From Klebsiella spallanzanii (GTDB taxonomy: Bacteria > Pseudomonadota > Gammaproteobacteria > Enterobacterales > Enterobacteriaceae): a stretch of 64,000 nucleotides of DNA. Shown in pieces: positions 1-9,104 of the stretch. A program made the translations under genes and the position numbers. Location: assembly GCF_902158555.1 (NCBI RefSeq), contig NZ_CABGGS010000012.1, positions 172,880 to 236,879 on the forward strand, read 5' to 3'. Below the pieces are notes generated by a model that was not told where the DNA came from, ran no database searches, and worked only from the letters and a program-made list of their open reading frames with translations. How positions within the stretch are numbered: position 1 is the stretch's first letter; each line of letters opens with the position of its first letter.

Positions 1-706
1 CAACGCTCCGGCCTTAGCCGGTGAGCCGCTGGAAAGGCTGGTTGCTGAGTATAACGCCACGCAGAAAATGATCACGCGTATGGAACGTCGTTATCCAAAA
101 GCGCTGCTGAAAGAGCTTATCTATCAGCCGACGCTGGCAGAGGCTGACCTGAGCAACGAACAAACGGTGACCCGCTGGATTAACACCCTGGTGAGCGAGC
201 TGAATGAGAAAGAGCTGCACGGTAGCCAGTGGAAATTTGATATCCGCGAGAACGCTGAGCTGCAGCAGTTTGAGCCTATCGTCCGCGTTCGTACCCACGG
301 TGTGGATACCGACTATCCGCTGGATCACGAGTTTGTCACCGGGCCTGAATACCACCGTATCTGCGCGCTGGGCGAAACGCTGCGCGGCCTGATTGAAGAC
401 GATGCCTTCATCGAACGCGGCGAGCGCCGCCAGCCGGTTGCCAGCTTCGAACAGGCGCTGGACTGGTTGGTGAAAGAGTCCCGCCGTGGTCTCTCTATCC
501 AGCGTTATAAAGGTCTTGGCGAGATGAACCCGGATCAGCTGTGGGAAACCACGATGGACCCGGATAGCCGCCGTATGCTGCGTGTGACCGTGAAGGATGC
601 GATTGCCGCCGATCAGCTGTTTACCACCCTGATGGGCGATGCCGTTGAACCGCGCCGCGCCTTTATCGAAGAGAACGCCCTGAAAGCGGCGAACATCGAT
701 ATTTAA
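1..706 (+). CDS. gyrB: DNA gyrase subunit B, C-terminal part (5' end outside window)
   Basis: The reading frame is open from base 2 and ends with TAA at 704-706, giving the last ~234 residues of a type II topoisomerase ATPase subunit. GyrB binds ATP and, with GyrA, introduces negative supercoils. The visible part holds the enterobacterial insert and the end of the Toprim/GyrA-binding region. It includes the [20 protein letters not shown] stretch and the AANIDI C-terminus typical of enterobacterial GyrB. The ATPase domain lies upstream of the window. In E. coli yidB and yidA follow gyrB; here yidA follows directly. Confidence 0.98.
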   Translation, partial: NAPALAGEPLERLVAEYNATQKMITRMERRYPKALLKELIYQPTLAEADLSNEQTVTRWINTLVSELNEKELHGSQWKFDIRENAELQQFEPIVRVRTHGVDTDYPLDHEFVTGPEYHRICALGETLRGLIEDDAFIERGERRQPVASFEQALDWLVKESRRGLSIQRYKGLGEMNPDQLWETTMDPDSRRMLRVTVKDAIAADQLFTTLMGDAVEPRRAFIEENALKAANIDI

Positions 707-726
707 TCGTGGCACCGTAGATATCT

Positions 727-762
727 GCCCGGTTGTGTTTTTGCGCAGCCGGGCGTTTTTTT
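727..762 (+). terminator. Rho-independent terminator after gyrB
   Basis: A GC-rich stem (GCCCGG at 727-732 with CCGGGC at 749-754, extended by wobble pairs) is followed by eight T residues at 755-762. It lies 20 bases after the gyrB stop and ends the gyrB transcript before yidA. Confidence 0.9.
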
Positions 763-879
763 GCCTGCAAAAGAGGAATCTCCCTCTTTATTCCATCCCC
801 CTTTTCCCCGCTTTCTGTTGCTGTTTTTTGAGCGGAATCGCGTTAGCATGAGTAAGGACTCATCTTACCCGGGGATTTC

Positions 880-1692
880 ATGGCTATTAAACTGATTGCA
901 ATTGATATGGACGGCACGCTGCTGCTGCCAGACCATACCATTTCACCTGCGGTGAAAACCGCGATTGCCGCAGCCCGCGAACGCGGCGTCAATGTGGTGC
1001 TGACCACCGGTCGCCCTTATGCTGGCGTGCACAGCTACCTGAAAGAACTGCATATGGAGCAGCCGGGAGATTACTGCATCACCTATAACGGAGCCCTGGT
1101 ACAGAAGGCGAGCGACGGCAGTACCGTTGCGCAAACCGCGCTGGGCTACGATGACTATCGCTATCTGGAGCAGCTTTCCCGCGAAGTCGGTTCCCATTTC
1201 CATGCGCTCGATCGTAATACCCTGTACACCGCTAACCGCGATGTGAGCTATTACACGGTGCATGAATCCTACGTGGCGACGATCCCGCTGGTCTTCTGCG
1301 AAGCGGAAAATATGGATCCGAACATCCAGCTGTTGAAAGTGATGATGATCGACGAACCGGCGGTTCTGGACCAGGCCATCGCTCGCATCCCGGCGGAAGT
1401 GAAAGAGAAATATACCGTGCTGAAAAGCGCGCCGTACTTCCTTGAAATTCTTGATAAGCGCGTCACTAAAGGCACCGGCGTGAAATCGCTGGCCGATACG
1501 CTGGGTATCAAACCGGAAGAGGTGATGGCGATTGGCGATCAGGAAAATGACATCGCGATGATTGAATATGCTGGCGTCGGCGTGGCGATGGACAACGCGA
1601 TTCCTGCGGTGAAGGAAGCGGCGAACTTTATCACCAAATCCAATCTGGAAGACGGTGTCGCATATGTCATTGAAAAATATGTACTAAATTAA
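880..1692 (+). CDS. yidA: HAD-family sugar phosphatase YidA
   Basis: 270 residues, the E. coli YidA length. Cof-type (type IIB) HAD hydrolase, which dephosphorylates small sugar phosphates in the cytoplasm. HAD motif I is DMDGT at residues 9-13 (nucleophile Asp9), motif II is TTGRPY, the motif III Lys is in the LDKRVTKG region, and motif IV is GDQEND near the C-terminus. The ATG at 880 is preceded by GGGGAT. It stands alone between two terminators. In E. coli overlapping substrates with the galactonate pathway have been suggested; here the dgo operon lies immediately downstream. Confidence 0.96.
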   Translation: MAIKLIAIDMDGTLLLPDHTISPAVKTAIAAARERGVNVVLTTGRPYAGVHSYLKELHMEQPGDYCITYNGALVQKASDGSTVAQTALGYDDYRYLEQLSREVGSHFHALDRNTLYTANRDVSYYTVHESYVATIPLVFCEAENMDPNIQLLKVMMIDEPAVLDQAIARIPAEVKEKYTVLKSAPYFLEILDKRVTKGTGVKSLADTLGIKPEEVMAIGDQENDIAMIEYAGVGVAMDNAIPAVKEAANFITKSNLEDGVAYVIEKYVLN

Positions 1693-1711
1693 TATCTCTC
1701 ATACCTGAAGG

Positions 1712-1735
1712 CCCGCGTTTATCGCGGGTTTTTTT
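1712..1735 (+). terminator. Rho-independent terminator after yidA
   Basis: Stem CCCGCG (1712-1717) and CGCGGG (1723-1728) with a five-base loop, followed by a run of T from 1729. It separates yidA from the dgo promoter region. Confidence 0.9.
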
Positions 1736-1796
1736 ATGCCCTGAGTTTACCTCGCAAAAAAATCCTCAAATCACATTGTCGTTTTTGTGATCTAAA

Positions 1797-1871
1797 TTGT
1801 AGTACAACATAATAAAATCGTACTACATTATGTTCGTGGCGATAATGAGTGCTATCACGTTAGTACTACAA
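1797..1871. promoter_or_regulatory. Putative DgoR operator region
   Basis: Three copies of a TTGTAGTAC-type motif lie just upstream of dgoR: TTGTAGTACAA at 1797-1807, the inverse GTACTACA at 1820-1827, and AGTACTACAA at 1862-1871. GntR/FadR-type regulators bind such short palindromes, and DgoR is known to repress its own operon, so these are the likely operators. A TGTGATCTAAA stretch at 1786-1796 could be half of a CRP site. Assigned by motif and position only. Confidence 0.6.
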
Positions 1872-1936
1872 AGTTGCGGTCAAATCCGCCTGTCGCGGTA
1901 AAGTAGAGAGGTACATCCAGAGCACAAGGACTCTCC

Positions 1937-2626
1937 ATGACTCTCAATAAAACCGATCGCATCGTCATCACGCTGGGCCAGCAGATTGTCAGCGGTAAAT
2001 ACGTTCCCGGCTCCGCGCTGCCAGCGGAAGCGGACCTGTGTGAGGAGTTTGAAACCTCGCGCAATATCATTCGCGAAGTGTTCCGCTCATTGATGGCTAA
2101 GCGACTGATTGAAATGAAACGCTATCGCGGCGCGTTCGTCGCTCCGCGCAACCAGTGGAATTATCTCGATACCGACGTTTTGCAGTGGGTGCTGGAAAGT
2201 GATTACGACCCACGACTGATTAGCGCGATGAGCGAGGTACGTAACCTGGTCGAGCCGGCGATAGCCCGCTGGGCGGCAGAGCGTGCGACCTCAAGCGACC
2301 TGGCGCAAATCGAAGAAGCGCTTAACGACATGATAGCTAACAACCAGGACCGGGAAGCGTTTAACGAGGCGGATATTCGCTATCACGAGGCCGTGTTGCA
2401 GTCGGTGCATAACCCGGTGCTGCAGCAGCTAAATGTAGCGATCAGCTCGCTACAGCGGGCGGTATTTGAAAGGACCTGGATGGGTGATGCGGCCAACATG
2501 CCGAAAACGCTCCAGGAACATAAGGCGCTGTTTGACGCCATTCGGCATCAGGACAGCGAAGCGGCAGAGCAGGCGGCGCTCACCATGATCGCCAGCTCAA
2601 CACGAAGGTTAAAGGAAATCACATGA
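1937..2626 (+). CDS. dgoR: D-galactonate operon repressor, GntR/FadR family
   Basis: 229 residues. An N-terminal winged helix (about 1-75, with LPAEADLCEEFETSRNIIREVFRSL split by the recognition helix) is followed by an all-helical FCD effector domain containing the RNLVEPAIARWAAE and RYHEAV segments that carry metal/ligand residues in this family. DgoR represses dgoRKADT and is released by D-galactonate. It is the first gene of the operon, overlaps dgoK by 4 bases (ATGA), and has putative operator repeats within 140 bases upstream. Confidence 0.96.
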   Translation: MTLNKTDRIVITLGQQIVSGKYVPGSALPAEADLCEEFETSRNIIREVFRSLMAKRLIEMKRYRGAFVAPRNQWNYLDTDVLQWVLESDYDPRLISAMSEVRNLVEPAIARWAAERATSSDLAQIEEALNDMIANNQDREAFNEADIRYHEAVLQSVHNPVLQQLNVAISSLQRAVFERTWMGDAANMPKTLQEHKALFDAIRHQDSEAAEQAALTMIASSTRRLKEIT

Positions 2627-3498
2627 CATCTCGCTACATCGCAATTGACTGGGGATCGACAAACCTGCGCGCCTGGCTTTATCAGGGCGACCAGTGCCTG
2701 GAGAGCAGGCAATCGGAAGCAGGTGTGACGCGTTTGAATGGACAATCCCCCGCAGCGGTGTTTAGCGAAATAACCGAGGGCTGGTGCGATAGCGCTACCC
2801 CGGTAGTGATGGCGGGAATGGTCGGTAGCAACGTGGGCTGGAAGGTTGCTCCCTATCTACCGGTTCCCGTTCATTTTTCCGCCATTGGCGAGCGATTAAC
2901 GTCCGTCAGAGACAAAGTCTGGATTATTCCCGGACTCTGCGTCACTCGCGACGATAACCACAATGTGATGCGCGGTGAAGAGACCCAACTCCTTGGCGCG
3001 CAGTCGCTAGCGCCTTCTTCCGTCTATGTAATGCCCGGCACCCACTGCAAATGGGTGCAGGCTGACCGCCAACAAATCAACGACTTTCGCACGGTGATGA
3101 CAGGTGAGCTGCATCATCTGCTGCTGCGCCACTCGCTGGTGGGCGCCGGGTTACCAGAACAGATCTCCGCCCCGAATGCTTTTACCGCCGGGCTGGAGCG
3201 CGGCCTCCATTCGCCAGATATTCTGCCTCAGCTTTTTGAAGTACGTGCTTCGCACGTGCTGGGCTCATTTCCGCGCGAACATGTCAGCGAATTTCTCTCC
3301 GGCCTGCTGATTGGCGCGGAAGTTGCCACCATGAGTAGCCGCTTCGGTGACCTACAGGTCACCATTGTTGCCGGAGATGCGCTGGCAAACCGCTATCAGC
3401 AGGCGCTGACCGCAATCGGCCGTCAGACAACAGTGGTGTCAGGTGATACCGCATTTCAGACAGGAATAAGGAGCATCGCTCATGCAGTGGCAAACTAA
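2623..3498 (+). CDS. dgoK: 2-dehydro-3-deoxygalactonokinase
   Basis: 291 residues. It phosphorylates 2-dehydro-3-deoxy-D-galactonate with ATP to the 6-phosphate, the second step of galactonate catabolism. It shows the sugar-kinase/ASKHA-like N-terminus IAIDWGSTNLRAW, a glycine-rich MPGTHCKW segment and VVSGDTAFQTGI near the C-terminus, as in DgoK. The ATG overlaps the dgoR stop by 4 bases and its 3' end overlaps dgoA by 17 bases, so it is translationally coupled in the operon. Confidence 0.95.
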   Translation: MTSRYIAIDWGSTNLRAWLYQGDQCLESRQSEAGVTRLNGQSPAAVFSEITEGWCDSATPVVMAGMVGSNVGWKVAPYLPVPVHFSAIGERLTSVRDKVWIIPGLCVTRDDNHNVMRGEETQLLGAQSLAPSSVYVMPGTHCKWVQADRQQINDFRTVMTGELHHLLLRHSLVGAGLPEQISAPNAFTAGLERGLHSPDILPQLFEVRASHVLGSFPREHVSEFLSGLLIGAEVATMSSRFGDLQVTIVAGDALANRYQQALTAIGRQTTVVSGDTAFQTGIRSIAHAVAN

Positions 3499-4099
3499 AC
3501 TACCGCTTATCGCCATTTTGCGCGGTATTACACCGGAAGAGGCGCTGGAACACGTGGGGGCCGTGATTGACGCCGGATTTGATGCCGTTGAAATCCCACT
3601 CAATTCACCGCAGTGGGAAAAAAGCATTCCCGCCGTTGTTGATGCTTATGGTGATAAAGCGTTGATAGGTGCGGGCACCGTGCTAAATCCAGAGCGGGTA
3701 GACCAGCTTGCGCAAATGGGTTGCAAGCTTATCGTTACTCCCAACATTCAGCCCGAGGTTATTCGCCGTGCAGTGAGCTACGGCATGACGGTTTGCCCCG
3801 GATGCGCGACGGCGACAGAGGCCTTTGCCGCGCTGGACGCCGGTGCTCAGGCGCTGAAAGTGTTCCCTTCCTCGGCTTTTGGCCCTGACTATATCAAAGC
3901 GCTAAAAGCTGTTTTGCCGCCGGAGATTCCCGTTTTCGCCGTGGGCGGCGTAACGCCGGAAAATCTGGTCCAGTGGATAAAAGCAGGCTGTATTGGTGCC
4001 GGATTAGGCAGCGATCTCTATCGCGCCGGGCAATCCGTAGAGCGAACCGCACAGCAGGCAGCAGCATTTGTTAAAGCGTATCGAGAGGCAGTGCAATGA
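3482..4099 (+). CDS. dgoA: 2-dehydro-3-deoxy-6-phosphogalactonate aldolase
   Basis: 205 residues, a class I KDPG/KDPGal aldolase of the (beta/alpha)8 type. It splits 2-dehydro-3-deoxy-6-phosphogalactonate to pyruvate and glyceraldehyde 3-phosphate. Visible motifs are LRGITPEEA near residue 15 (catalytic Glu), EIPLNSP, GAGTVL, and [11 protein letters not shown] with the Schiff-base Lys. The start lies inside the 3' end of dgoK and the stop overlaps dgoD by 4 bases. As in E. coli, the aldolase and dehydratase are separate genes. Confidence 0.96.
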   Translation: MQWQTKLPLIAILRGITPEEALEHVGAVIDAGFDAVEIPLNSPQWEKSIPAVVDAYGDKALIGAGTVLNPERVDQLAQMGCKLIVTPNIQPEVIRRAVSYGMTVCPGCATATEAFAALDAGAQALKVFPSSAFGPDYIKALKAVLPPEIPVFAVGGVTPENLVQWIKAGCIGAGLGSDLYRAGQSVERTAQQAAAFVKAYREAVQ

Positions 4100-5244
4100 A
4101 AATAACTAAACTCACCACGTATCGTTTACCCCCACGCTGGATGTTTTTAAAGATTGAAACCGATGAAGGCGTGGTTGGCTGGGGTGAACCCGTGATTGAA
4201 GGACGCGCGCGAACCGTAGAGGCCGCGGTGCATGAGCTCGGTGATTATCTGATAGGTCAGGACCCGGCGCGGATTAACGACCTGTGGCAGGTGATGTACC
4301 GTGCGGGCTTTTATCGCGGCGGGCCGATCCTAATGAGCGCCATCGCCGGTATTGACCAGGCGCTATGGGATATCAAAGGTAAAGTGCTGAATGCGCCGGT
4401 CTGGCAGCTGATGGGCGGCCTGGTACGAGACAAAATCAAAGCCTACAGCTGGGTCGGCGGCGATCGTCCGGCAGAAGTGATTGATGGTATCAAGAAACTG
4501 CGCGGAATTGGTTTTGATACCTTTAAATTAAATGGCTGCGAAGAGCTGGGACTTATCGATAATTCCCGCGCGGTAGATGCGGCGGTAAATACCGTGGCGC
4601 AAATTCGCGAAGCTTTTGGTAATGAAATTGAATTTGGCCTTGATTTCCACGGCCGCGTTAGCGCGCCAATGGCAAAAGTATTAATTAAAGAACTGGAACA
4701 GTATCGTCCATTATTTATTGAAGAGCCGGTTCTGGCGGAACAGGCTGAATACTATCCGCGTTTAGCGGCGCAAACCTCGATTCCTATCGCTGCAGGCGAA
4801 CGAATGTTCTCACGCTTCGAGTTTAAACGCGTGCTGGAAGCCGGCGGCCTGGCTATTTTGCAGCCGGACCTGTCGCACGCTGGCGGTATTACCGAGTGCT
4901 ATAAAATCGCCGGAATGGCGGAGGCTTATGACGTGGCGCTGGCGCCGCACTGCCCGCTGGGACCTGTTGCATTGGCTGCCTGCCTGCACGTTGACTTTGT
5001 TTCCTATAACGCCGTATTCCAGGAGCAAAGCATGGGCATTCACTATAACAAGGGGGCGGAACTGCTCGACTTTGTGAAAAATAAAGAAGACTTCAATATG
5101 GAAGGCGGCTTCTTTAAACCGTTAATGAAGCCCGGGCTTGGCGTAGAAATAGATGAAGCGCGGGTGATTGAATTAAGTCAAAACGCGCCGGACTGGCGTA
5201 ATCCGTTGTGGCGGCATGAGGATGGTTCTGTCGCTGAATGGTAA
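4096..5244 (+). CDS. dgoD: D-galactonate dehydratase
   Basis: 382 residues, enolase superfamily, mandelate racemase subgroup. It dehydrates D-galactonate to 2-dehydro-3-deoxygalactonate, the first catabolic step. Metal ligands appear in order as DFHGR (Asp and the general-acid His), EEPV (Glu) and AGERM (Glu), and the catalytic His is in [12 protein letters not shown] overlap with dgoA. It is separated from dgoT by 223 bases that contain an inverted-repeat element, unlike the tight spacing of the rest of the operon. Confidence 0.97.
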   Translation: MKITKLTTYRLPPRWMFLKIETDEGVVGWGEPVIEGRARTVEAAVHELGDYLIGQDPARINDLWQVMYRAGFYRGGPILMSAIAGIDQALWDIKGKVLNAPVWQLMGGLVRDKIKAYSWVGGDRPAEVIDGIKKLRGIGFDTFKLNGCEELGLIDNSRAVDAAVNTVAQIREAFGNEIEFGLDFHGRVSAPMAKVLIKELEQYRPLFIEEPVLAEQAEYYPRLAAQTSIPIAAGERMFSRFEFKRVLEAGGLAILQPDLSHAGGITECYKIAGMAEAYDVALAPHCPLGPVALAACLHVDFVSYNAVFQEQSMGIHYNKGAELLDFVKNKEDFNMEGGFFKPLMKPGLGVEIDEARVIELSQNAPDWRNPLWRHEDGSVAEW

Positions 5245-5370
5245 ATGCGCGTCATACTTCGCACTGGTGGTGCGTTGGCTGCATTTTCTTACCCCGGTCA
5301 CATACTTTTGTATGCTCCCGGGGATGCGAAAACTTGCCGCCTTCCCCCAGCACGAATTATTTAGCGCATT
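5245..5370. repeat. Enterobacterial intergenic inverted-repeat element, copy A
   Basis: A ~126-bp element with ends ATGCGC (5245-5250) and GCGCAT (5364-5369) that continue as imperfect inverted repeats (ATACTTCG against CGAATTAT). The centre is a hairpin: CCCCGG, then ATAC-TTTT-GTAT, then CCGGGG (about 5293-5323). The same core and ends recur at 50390-50512, inverted and longer at 36346-36537, and degraded near 47163. It has no coding capacity. It lies between dgoD and dgoT and would be transcribed in the operon mRNA. Confidence 0.8.
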
Positions 5371-5467
5371 GCAGTTGAGTTATTAATAAAAATTTTAACA
5401 CACCCTCTGTAAATTACCGGGCATGGTGAGCGGTCTCGCTATGCCCAAAATCTGGAGACAGATTGCG

Positions 5468-6760
5468 ATGGATATTTCAGTTACAGCTGCAAAACCCGGG
5501 CGTCGCCGTTATTTGACGCTGATTATGATCTTTATTACCGTGGTGATTTGTTATGTTGATCGCGCCAACCTTGCCGTGGCATCGGCGCATATTCAGGAAG
5601 AGTTTGGTATAACCAAAGCGGAAATGGGGTACGTATTTTCGGCTTTTGCGTGGCTTTATACGATTTGCCAGATTCCTGGTGGGTGGTTCCTGGACCGCGT
5701 CGGCTCACGGCTGACCTACTTTATCGCCATTCTGGGCTGGTCGGTGGCGACGCTATTCCAGGGGTTTGCTACTGGGCTGATGTCGTTAATTGGCCTGCGC
5801 GCTATTACTGGTATTTTTGAAGCGCCAGCGTTTCCGACAAATAACCGTATGGTGACCAGCTGGTTTCCAGAGCACGAGCGCGCATCAGCCGTCGGTTTTT
5901 ATACCTCAGGGCAGTTTGTCGGATTAGCATTCCTGACGCCATTATTAATCTGGATTCAGGAGATGCTGAGCTGGCACTGGGTATTTATCATCACCGGCGC
6001 TATCGGTATTGTCTGGTCATTCATCTGGATTAAGGTCTATCAGCCGCCGCGTCTGACGAAAAGCGTTAGCAAGGCTGAGCTGGATTATATTCGTGATGGC
6101 GGTGGTCTGGTGGACGGCGATGCTCCCGTTAAGAAAGAAGCACGTCAGCCGCTGACCAAAGCCGACTGGAAGCTGGTGTTCCACTGTAAGCTGGTAGGCG
6201 TTTACCTGGGCCAGTTTGCGGTTACCTCAACACTGTGGTTCTTCCTGACCTGGTTCCCCAACTATCTGACCCAGGAAAAGGGGATTACGGCGCTGAAGGC
6301 AGGCTTTATGACCACGGTTCCGTTCCTGGCCGCTTTTGTTGGCGTGCTGCTCTCCGGTTGGCTGGCGGACAGGCTGGTAAGAAAAGGCTTCTCGTTAGGT
6401 GCCGCGCGTAAAACGCCTATTATCTGCGGCCTGCTGATCTCCACTTGTATTATGGGGGCCAATTACACCAACGATCCGGTATGGATTATGGTACTGATGG
6501 CGTTGGCGTTCTTTGGTAACGGCTTCGCCTCGATTACCTGGTCTCTGGTCTCGTCGCTGGCGCCGATGCGGTTAATTGGGCTGACGGGCGGTATGTTTAA
6601 TTTCGTCGGCGGACTGGGCGGTATCACCGTTCCGCTGGTGGTGGGTTACCTGGCTCAGGACTATGGTTTTGCCCCTGCGCTGGTCTATATATCCGTGATT
6701 GCGCTGGTTGGCGCGCTCTCCTACATCCTGCTGGTGGGCGATGTTAAACGAGTAGGTTAA
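5468..6760 (+). CDS. dgoT: D-galactonate:proton symporter, MFS
   Basis: 430 residues from ATG 5468, the [16 protein letters not shown] start, preceded by GGAGA at 5454-5458; an upstream ATG in the same frame at 5423 lacks a good ribosome site. About 12 membrane segments of the anion:cation symporter branch of the major facilitator superfamily, which takes up D-galactonate with protons. It has the conserved cytoplasmic [11 protein letters not shown] motif after TM2. Last gene of the dgo operon. Confidence 0.96.
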   Translation: MDISVTAAKPGRRRYLTLIMIFITVVICYVDRANLAVASAHIQEEFGITKAEMGYVFSAFAWLYTICQIPGGWFLDRVGSRLTYFIAILGWSVATLFQGFATGLMSLIGLRAITGIFEAPAFPTNNRMVTSWFPEHERASAVGFYTSGQFVGLAFLTPLLIWIQEMLSWHWVFIITGAIGIVWSFIWIKVYQPPRLTKSVSKAELDYIRDGGGLVDGDAPVKKEARQPLTKADWKLVFHCKLVGVYLGQFAVTSTLWFFLTWFPNYLTQEKGITALKAGFMTTVPFLAAFVGVLLSGWLADRLVRKGFSLGAARKTPIICGLLISTCIMGANYTNDPVWIMVLMALAFFGNGFASITWSLVSSLAPMRLIGLTGGMFNFVGGLGGITVPLVVGYLAQDYGFAPALVYISVIALVGALSYILLVGDVKRVG

Positions 6761-6774
6761 ATCTTTCCGATACT

Positions 6775-6807
6775 ATACCCTGATGCGAAAGTCTCGCATC
6801 AGGGTAT
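6775..6807 (+). terminator. Perfect 14-bp hairpin between dgoT and yidR
   Basis: ATACCCTGATGCGA (6775-6788) and its exact reverse complement (6794-6807) are separated by five bases. It may terminate dgo transcription, though only a weak T stretch follows. The right arm contains AGGG, the only plausible ribosome-binding sequence for yidR, whose ATG is at 6812. The hairpin would therefore also hide the yidR start in any read-through mRNA. Confidence 0.7.
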
Positions 6808-6811
6808 CTTT

Positions 6812-8038
6812 ATGAAACAAGTCACCTTTGCCCCCCGCCATCATCAGCTTACCAATACCCGCACCTGGACTGCAGATAGCCAGTGGCTGGTTTTTGATGT
6901 CCGTCCGTCCGGTGCCTCATTTACCGGCGAAACCATTGAACGCGTCAATGTTGAAAGCGGCGACGTTGAAGTGATCTATCGTGCGACAAACAGCGCGTAC
7001 GTTGGCGTGGTGACCGTTCATCCATCGGTAGATAAATATGTCTTTATCCACGGCCCGGAAAACCCGGATGAACACTGGCATTACGATTTCCACCATCGTC
7101 GCGGCGTAGTGACTTATCAGGGAGAAACGCACAATCTTGATGCGATGGATATCACCGTGCCGTATACGCCAGGGGCGCTGCGCGGTGGCAGCCATGTGCA
7201 CGTCTTTAGCCCAAACGGCGAGCTGGTCAGCTTTACCTATAACGACCATGTGCTGCATGAACGCGACCCAGCGCTGGATTTGCGCAACGTTGGCGTGGCG
7301 GTGCCCTATGGCCCGGTCACGCCGCGTGGGCAGCATCCGCGAGAATATGGCGGTAGCCACTGGTGCGTACTGGTCAGCCGGACAACACCGACGCCCACCC
7401 CGGGTAGCGACGACATCAACCGGGCCTACGAAGAGGGCTGGGTCGGCAACCAGGCGCTGGCGTTTATCGGCGATACGTTATCGGTAAATGGCGATAAAGT
7501 ACCGGAGCTGTTTATTGTTGATCTGCCTAAGACCGAACAGGGCTGGAAGCAGTCGGGCGATGCGCCGCTGGCAGGGACTGAAGCGACGATGCCCGCGCCT
7601 CCGGCTGGCGTTGTTCAGCATCGCTTAACGTTTACTCATGAGCGCCGTTACCCTGGGCTTGCGAATACGCCGCGCCACTGGGTGCGAGCTAACCCACAGG
7701 CAACGGATATCGCTTTTCTGATGCGCGACGATGACGGAGTGGTTCAGATGTGGCTCATTTCGGTACAGGGCGGCGAACCGCGCCAGTTGACGCATGGCCG
7801 TTCGGATATCCAGTCGGCGTTTAACTGGCATCCGTCTGGAGAATGGCTGGGCTTTGTTGTGGAAAATCGCATTGCGCTTTGCAATGCGCAGAGCGGGGAA
7901 ATCACCTTCCTGACCGACGCGCATGAAAATCCGCCATCGGGCGATGCGATCGTCTTTTCGCCAGACGGCAAACAGCTTGCCTGGATGGAGGAAGTGGACG
8001 GTTACCGCCAGCTATGGGTAACCGCAACAGCGCGTTGA
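6812..8038 (+). CDS. yidR: YidR, beta-propeller protein of the TolB/oligogalacturonate-lyase-like fold
   Basis: 408 residues, closely matching E. coli YidR in length and in segments such as HVHVFSPNGE, HPREYGGSHWCVLVS and FNWHPSGEWLGFV. It contains WD40-like/PD40 propeller repeats. No signal peptide, so it is probably cytoplasmic. Function is not established; related propellers occur in oligogalacturonate lyase and TolB. It sits directly behind the dgo operon with a hairpin over its ribosome site. Its stop is one base from the convergent yidQ stop. Confidence 0.92.
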   Translation: MKQVTFAPRHHQLTNTRTWTADSQWLVFDVRPSGASFTGETIERVNVESGDVEVIYRATNSAYVGVVTVHPSVDKYVFIHGPENPDEHWHYDFHHRRGVVTYQGETHNLDAMDITVPYTPGALRGGSHVHVFSPNGELVSFTYNDHVLHERDPALDLRNVGVAVPYGPVTPRGQHPREYGGSHWCVLVSRTTPTPTPGSDDINRAYEEGWVGNQALAFIGDTLSVNGDKVPELFIVDLPKTEQGWKQSGDAPLAGTEATMPAPPAGVVQHRLTFTHERRYPGLANTPRHWVRANPQATDIAFLMRDDDGVVQMWLISVQGGEPRQLTHGRSDIQSAFNWHPSGEWLGFVVENRIALCNAQSGEITFLTDAHENPPSGDAIVFSPDGKQLAWMEEVDGYRQLWVTATAR

Positions 8039-8039
8039 A

Positions 8040-8369
8040 TTATGGGTTAGGCATCCGCGCTGGCGGGATCACCGAATTGGTCGCCAGCGTCTCTTTTTCG
8101 CTCTTTTCTACGCGCGATTTGACCGAGCTATCGGTACGGAACATATCCCACGGCAGCAGCAGCGTGTCCATCACGGCAGTCAGCGGCATATCCAGGGCCA
8201 CGAGGGATTTAGTCCCCCAGTTAGCGTCGCTGTCCCCGAGCATTTGCGCGCTGGCGCGCGTTCCCGGATAGGTTCCTTCTTTACCGCCGGTATGTGACAT
8301 CACGCTGGAGCAACCGCCCAAACTTATCATCCCGCTGAGCAGGACCAGCTTTAACAGACCGTTTTTCAT
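8040..8369 (-). CDS. yidQ: YidQ lipoprotein, DUF1375 family
   Basis: 109 residues from the ATG at 8369 (GGAAG ribosome site just upstream); a longer frame reaching 8504 is not needed. The signal sequence MKNGLLKLVLLSGMISLGGC ends in a lipobox (LGGC), so it should be processed by signal peptidase II and lipidated at that Cys. The rest matches E. coli YidQ (GTYPGTRASAQMLGD, LDMPLTAVMDTLLLPWD). Function unknown. Convergent with yidR, divergent from ibpA. Confidence 0.92.
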   Translation of the reverse strand: MKNGLLKLVLLSGMISLGGCSSVMSHTGGKEGTYPGTRASAQMLGDSDANWGTKSLVALDMPLTAVMDTLLLPWDMFRTDSSVKSRVEKSEKETLATNSVIPPARMPNP

Positions 8370-8555
8370 TATTCTTCCGTCATCGTTACGGGCGTTGATA
8401 GAACCTTCTACGTACATATCGGTTATATCGGGCCATTCCATGGATGCATAGTGCCATTGCGCCGCACTGTGGCGGGCGTCGCACTTTGCCTTTTGTGCTG
8501 TCACTCCAGTCTAAGCAATAGACCACAAACTGCAAAAAAAAATTGCCCTGTTGGC

Positions 8556-8583
8556 CTTGAAAACACCATGGATATACCCATTT
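8556..8583 (+). promoter_or_regulatory. Sigma-32 heat-shock promoter of ibpAB
   Basis: CTTGAAA (8556-8562), 14 bases, then CCCATTT (8577-8583) fits the RpoH consensus CTTGAAA-N13/15-CCCCATNT. It lies about 107 bases before ibpA, leaving room for the structured leader. Confidence 0.88.
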
Positions 8584-8639
8584 TAGGAATGTGTCCCGCA
8601 GAGAATACGCCGAATGGGTATTCTGGGTAATAACGACCT

Positions 8640-8690
8640 GTCCATGATGGAAGGTCAGATAATTCTCGCTGATTTCAGGAGCTATGTATT
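8640..8690 (+). promoter_or_regulatory. ROSE-like RNA thermometer in the ibpA leader
   Basis: The last 50 bases of the ibpA leader place a pyrimidine-rich TCTCGCT (8664-8670) just before the ribosome site AGGAGC (8677-8682). In ROSE-type thermometers a U-Y-GCU stretch pairs imperfectly with the ribosome site and melts on heat shock. E. coli ibpA is a known example. The full fold upstream (about 8590-8660) was not computed. Confidence 0.7.
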
Positions 8691-9104
8691 ATGCGTAATT
8701 TCGATCTCTCCCCGTTGTATCGCTCTGCTATTGGTTTCGACCGCCTTTTCAATCTGTTAGAAAATAATCAAAGCCAGAGTAATGGCGGCTACCCTCCGTA
8801 CAACGTTGAATTAGTCGACGAAAACAACTACCGCATCGCGATTGCCGTTGCCGGTTTTGCTGAGAGCGAACTGGAAATTACCGCTCAGGATAATCTGCTG
8901 ATCGTAAAAGGCGCTCACGCCGCTGAGCAAAAAGAACGTACTTATCTGTATCAGGGGATCGCTGAACGCAATTTTGAGCGTAAATTCCAGCTCGCGGAAA
9001 ATATCCATATTCGCGGCGCCAACCTGGTAAACGGTCTGCTGTATATTGACCTTGAACGAGTTATTCCTGAAGCGAATAAACCGCGCCGTATCGAAATCAA
9101 CTAA
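8691..9104 (+). CDS. ibpA: Small heat-shock protein IbpA
   Basis: 137 residues, the standard length. Alpha-crystallin domain (about 35-125) with [11 protein letters not shown] and [14 protein letters not shown]; the C-terminal IEIN carries the I-x-I-like anchor. It binds aggregating proteins on heat stress so that ClpB/DnaK can refold them, acts with IbpB, and is cytoplasmic. Expression follows the sigma-32 promoter and thermometer leader upstream. Confidence 0.98.
   Translation: MRNFDLSPLYRSAIGFDRLFNLLENNQSQSNGGYPPYNVELVDENNYRIAIAVAGFAESELEITAQDNLLIVKGAHAAEQKERTYLYQGIAERNFERKFQLAENIHIRGANLVNGLLYIDLERVIPEANKPRRIEIN

Noticed and set aside
14-715. Long frame on the minus strand opposite gyrB
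   Set aside because: It is the antisense shadow of the conserved gyrB frame, with no ribosome site and no recognisable protein features.
5245-5370. Insertion sequence between dgoD and dgoT
   Set aside because: Only 126 bp, no transposase frame; treated as a non-autonomous intergenic repeat.
8370-8504. Extension of yidQ by 45 codons upstream
   Set aside because: The lipoprotein signal must be N-terminal; ATG 8369 places it correctly and has a ribosome site.
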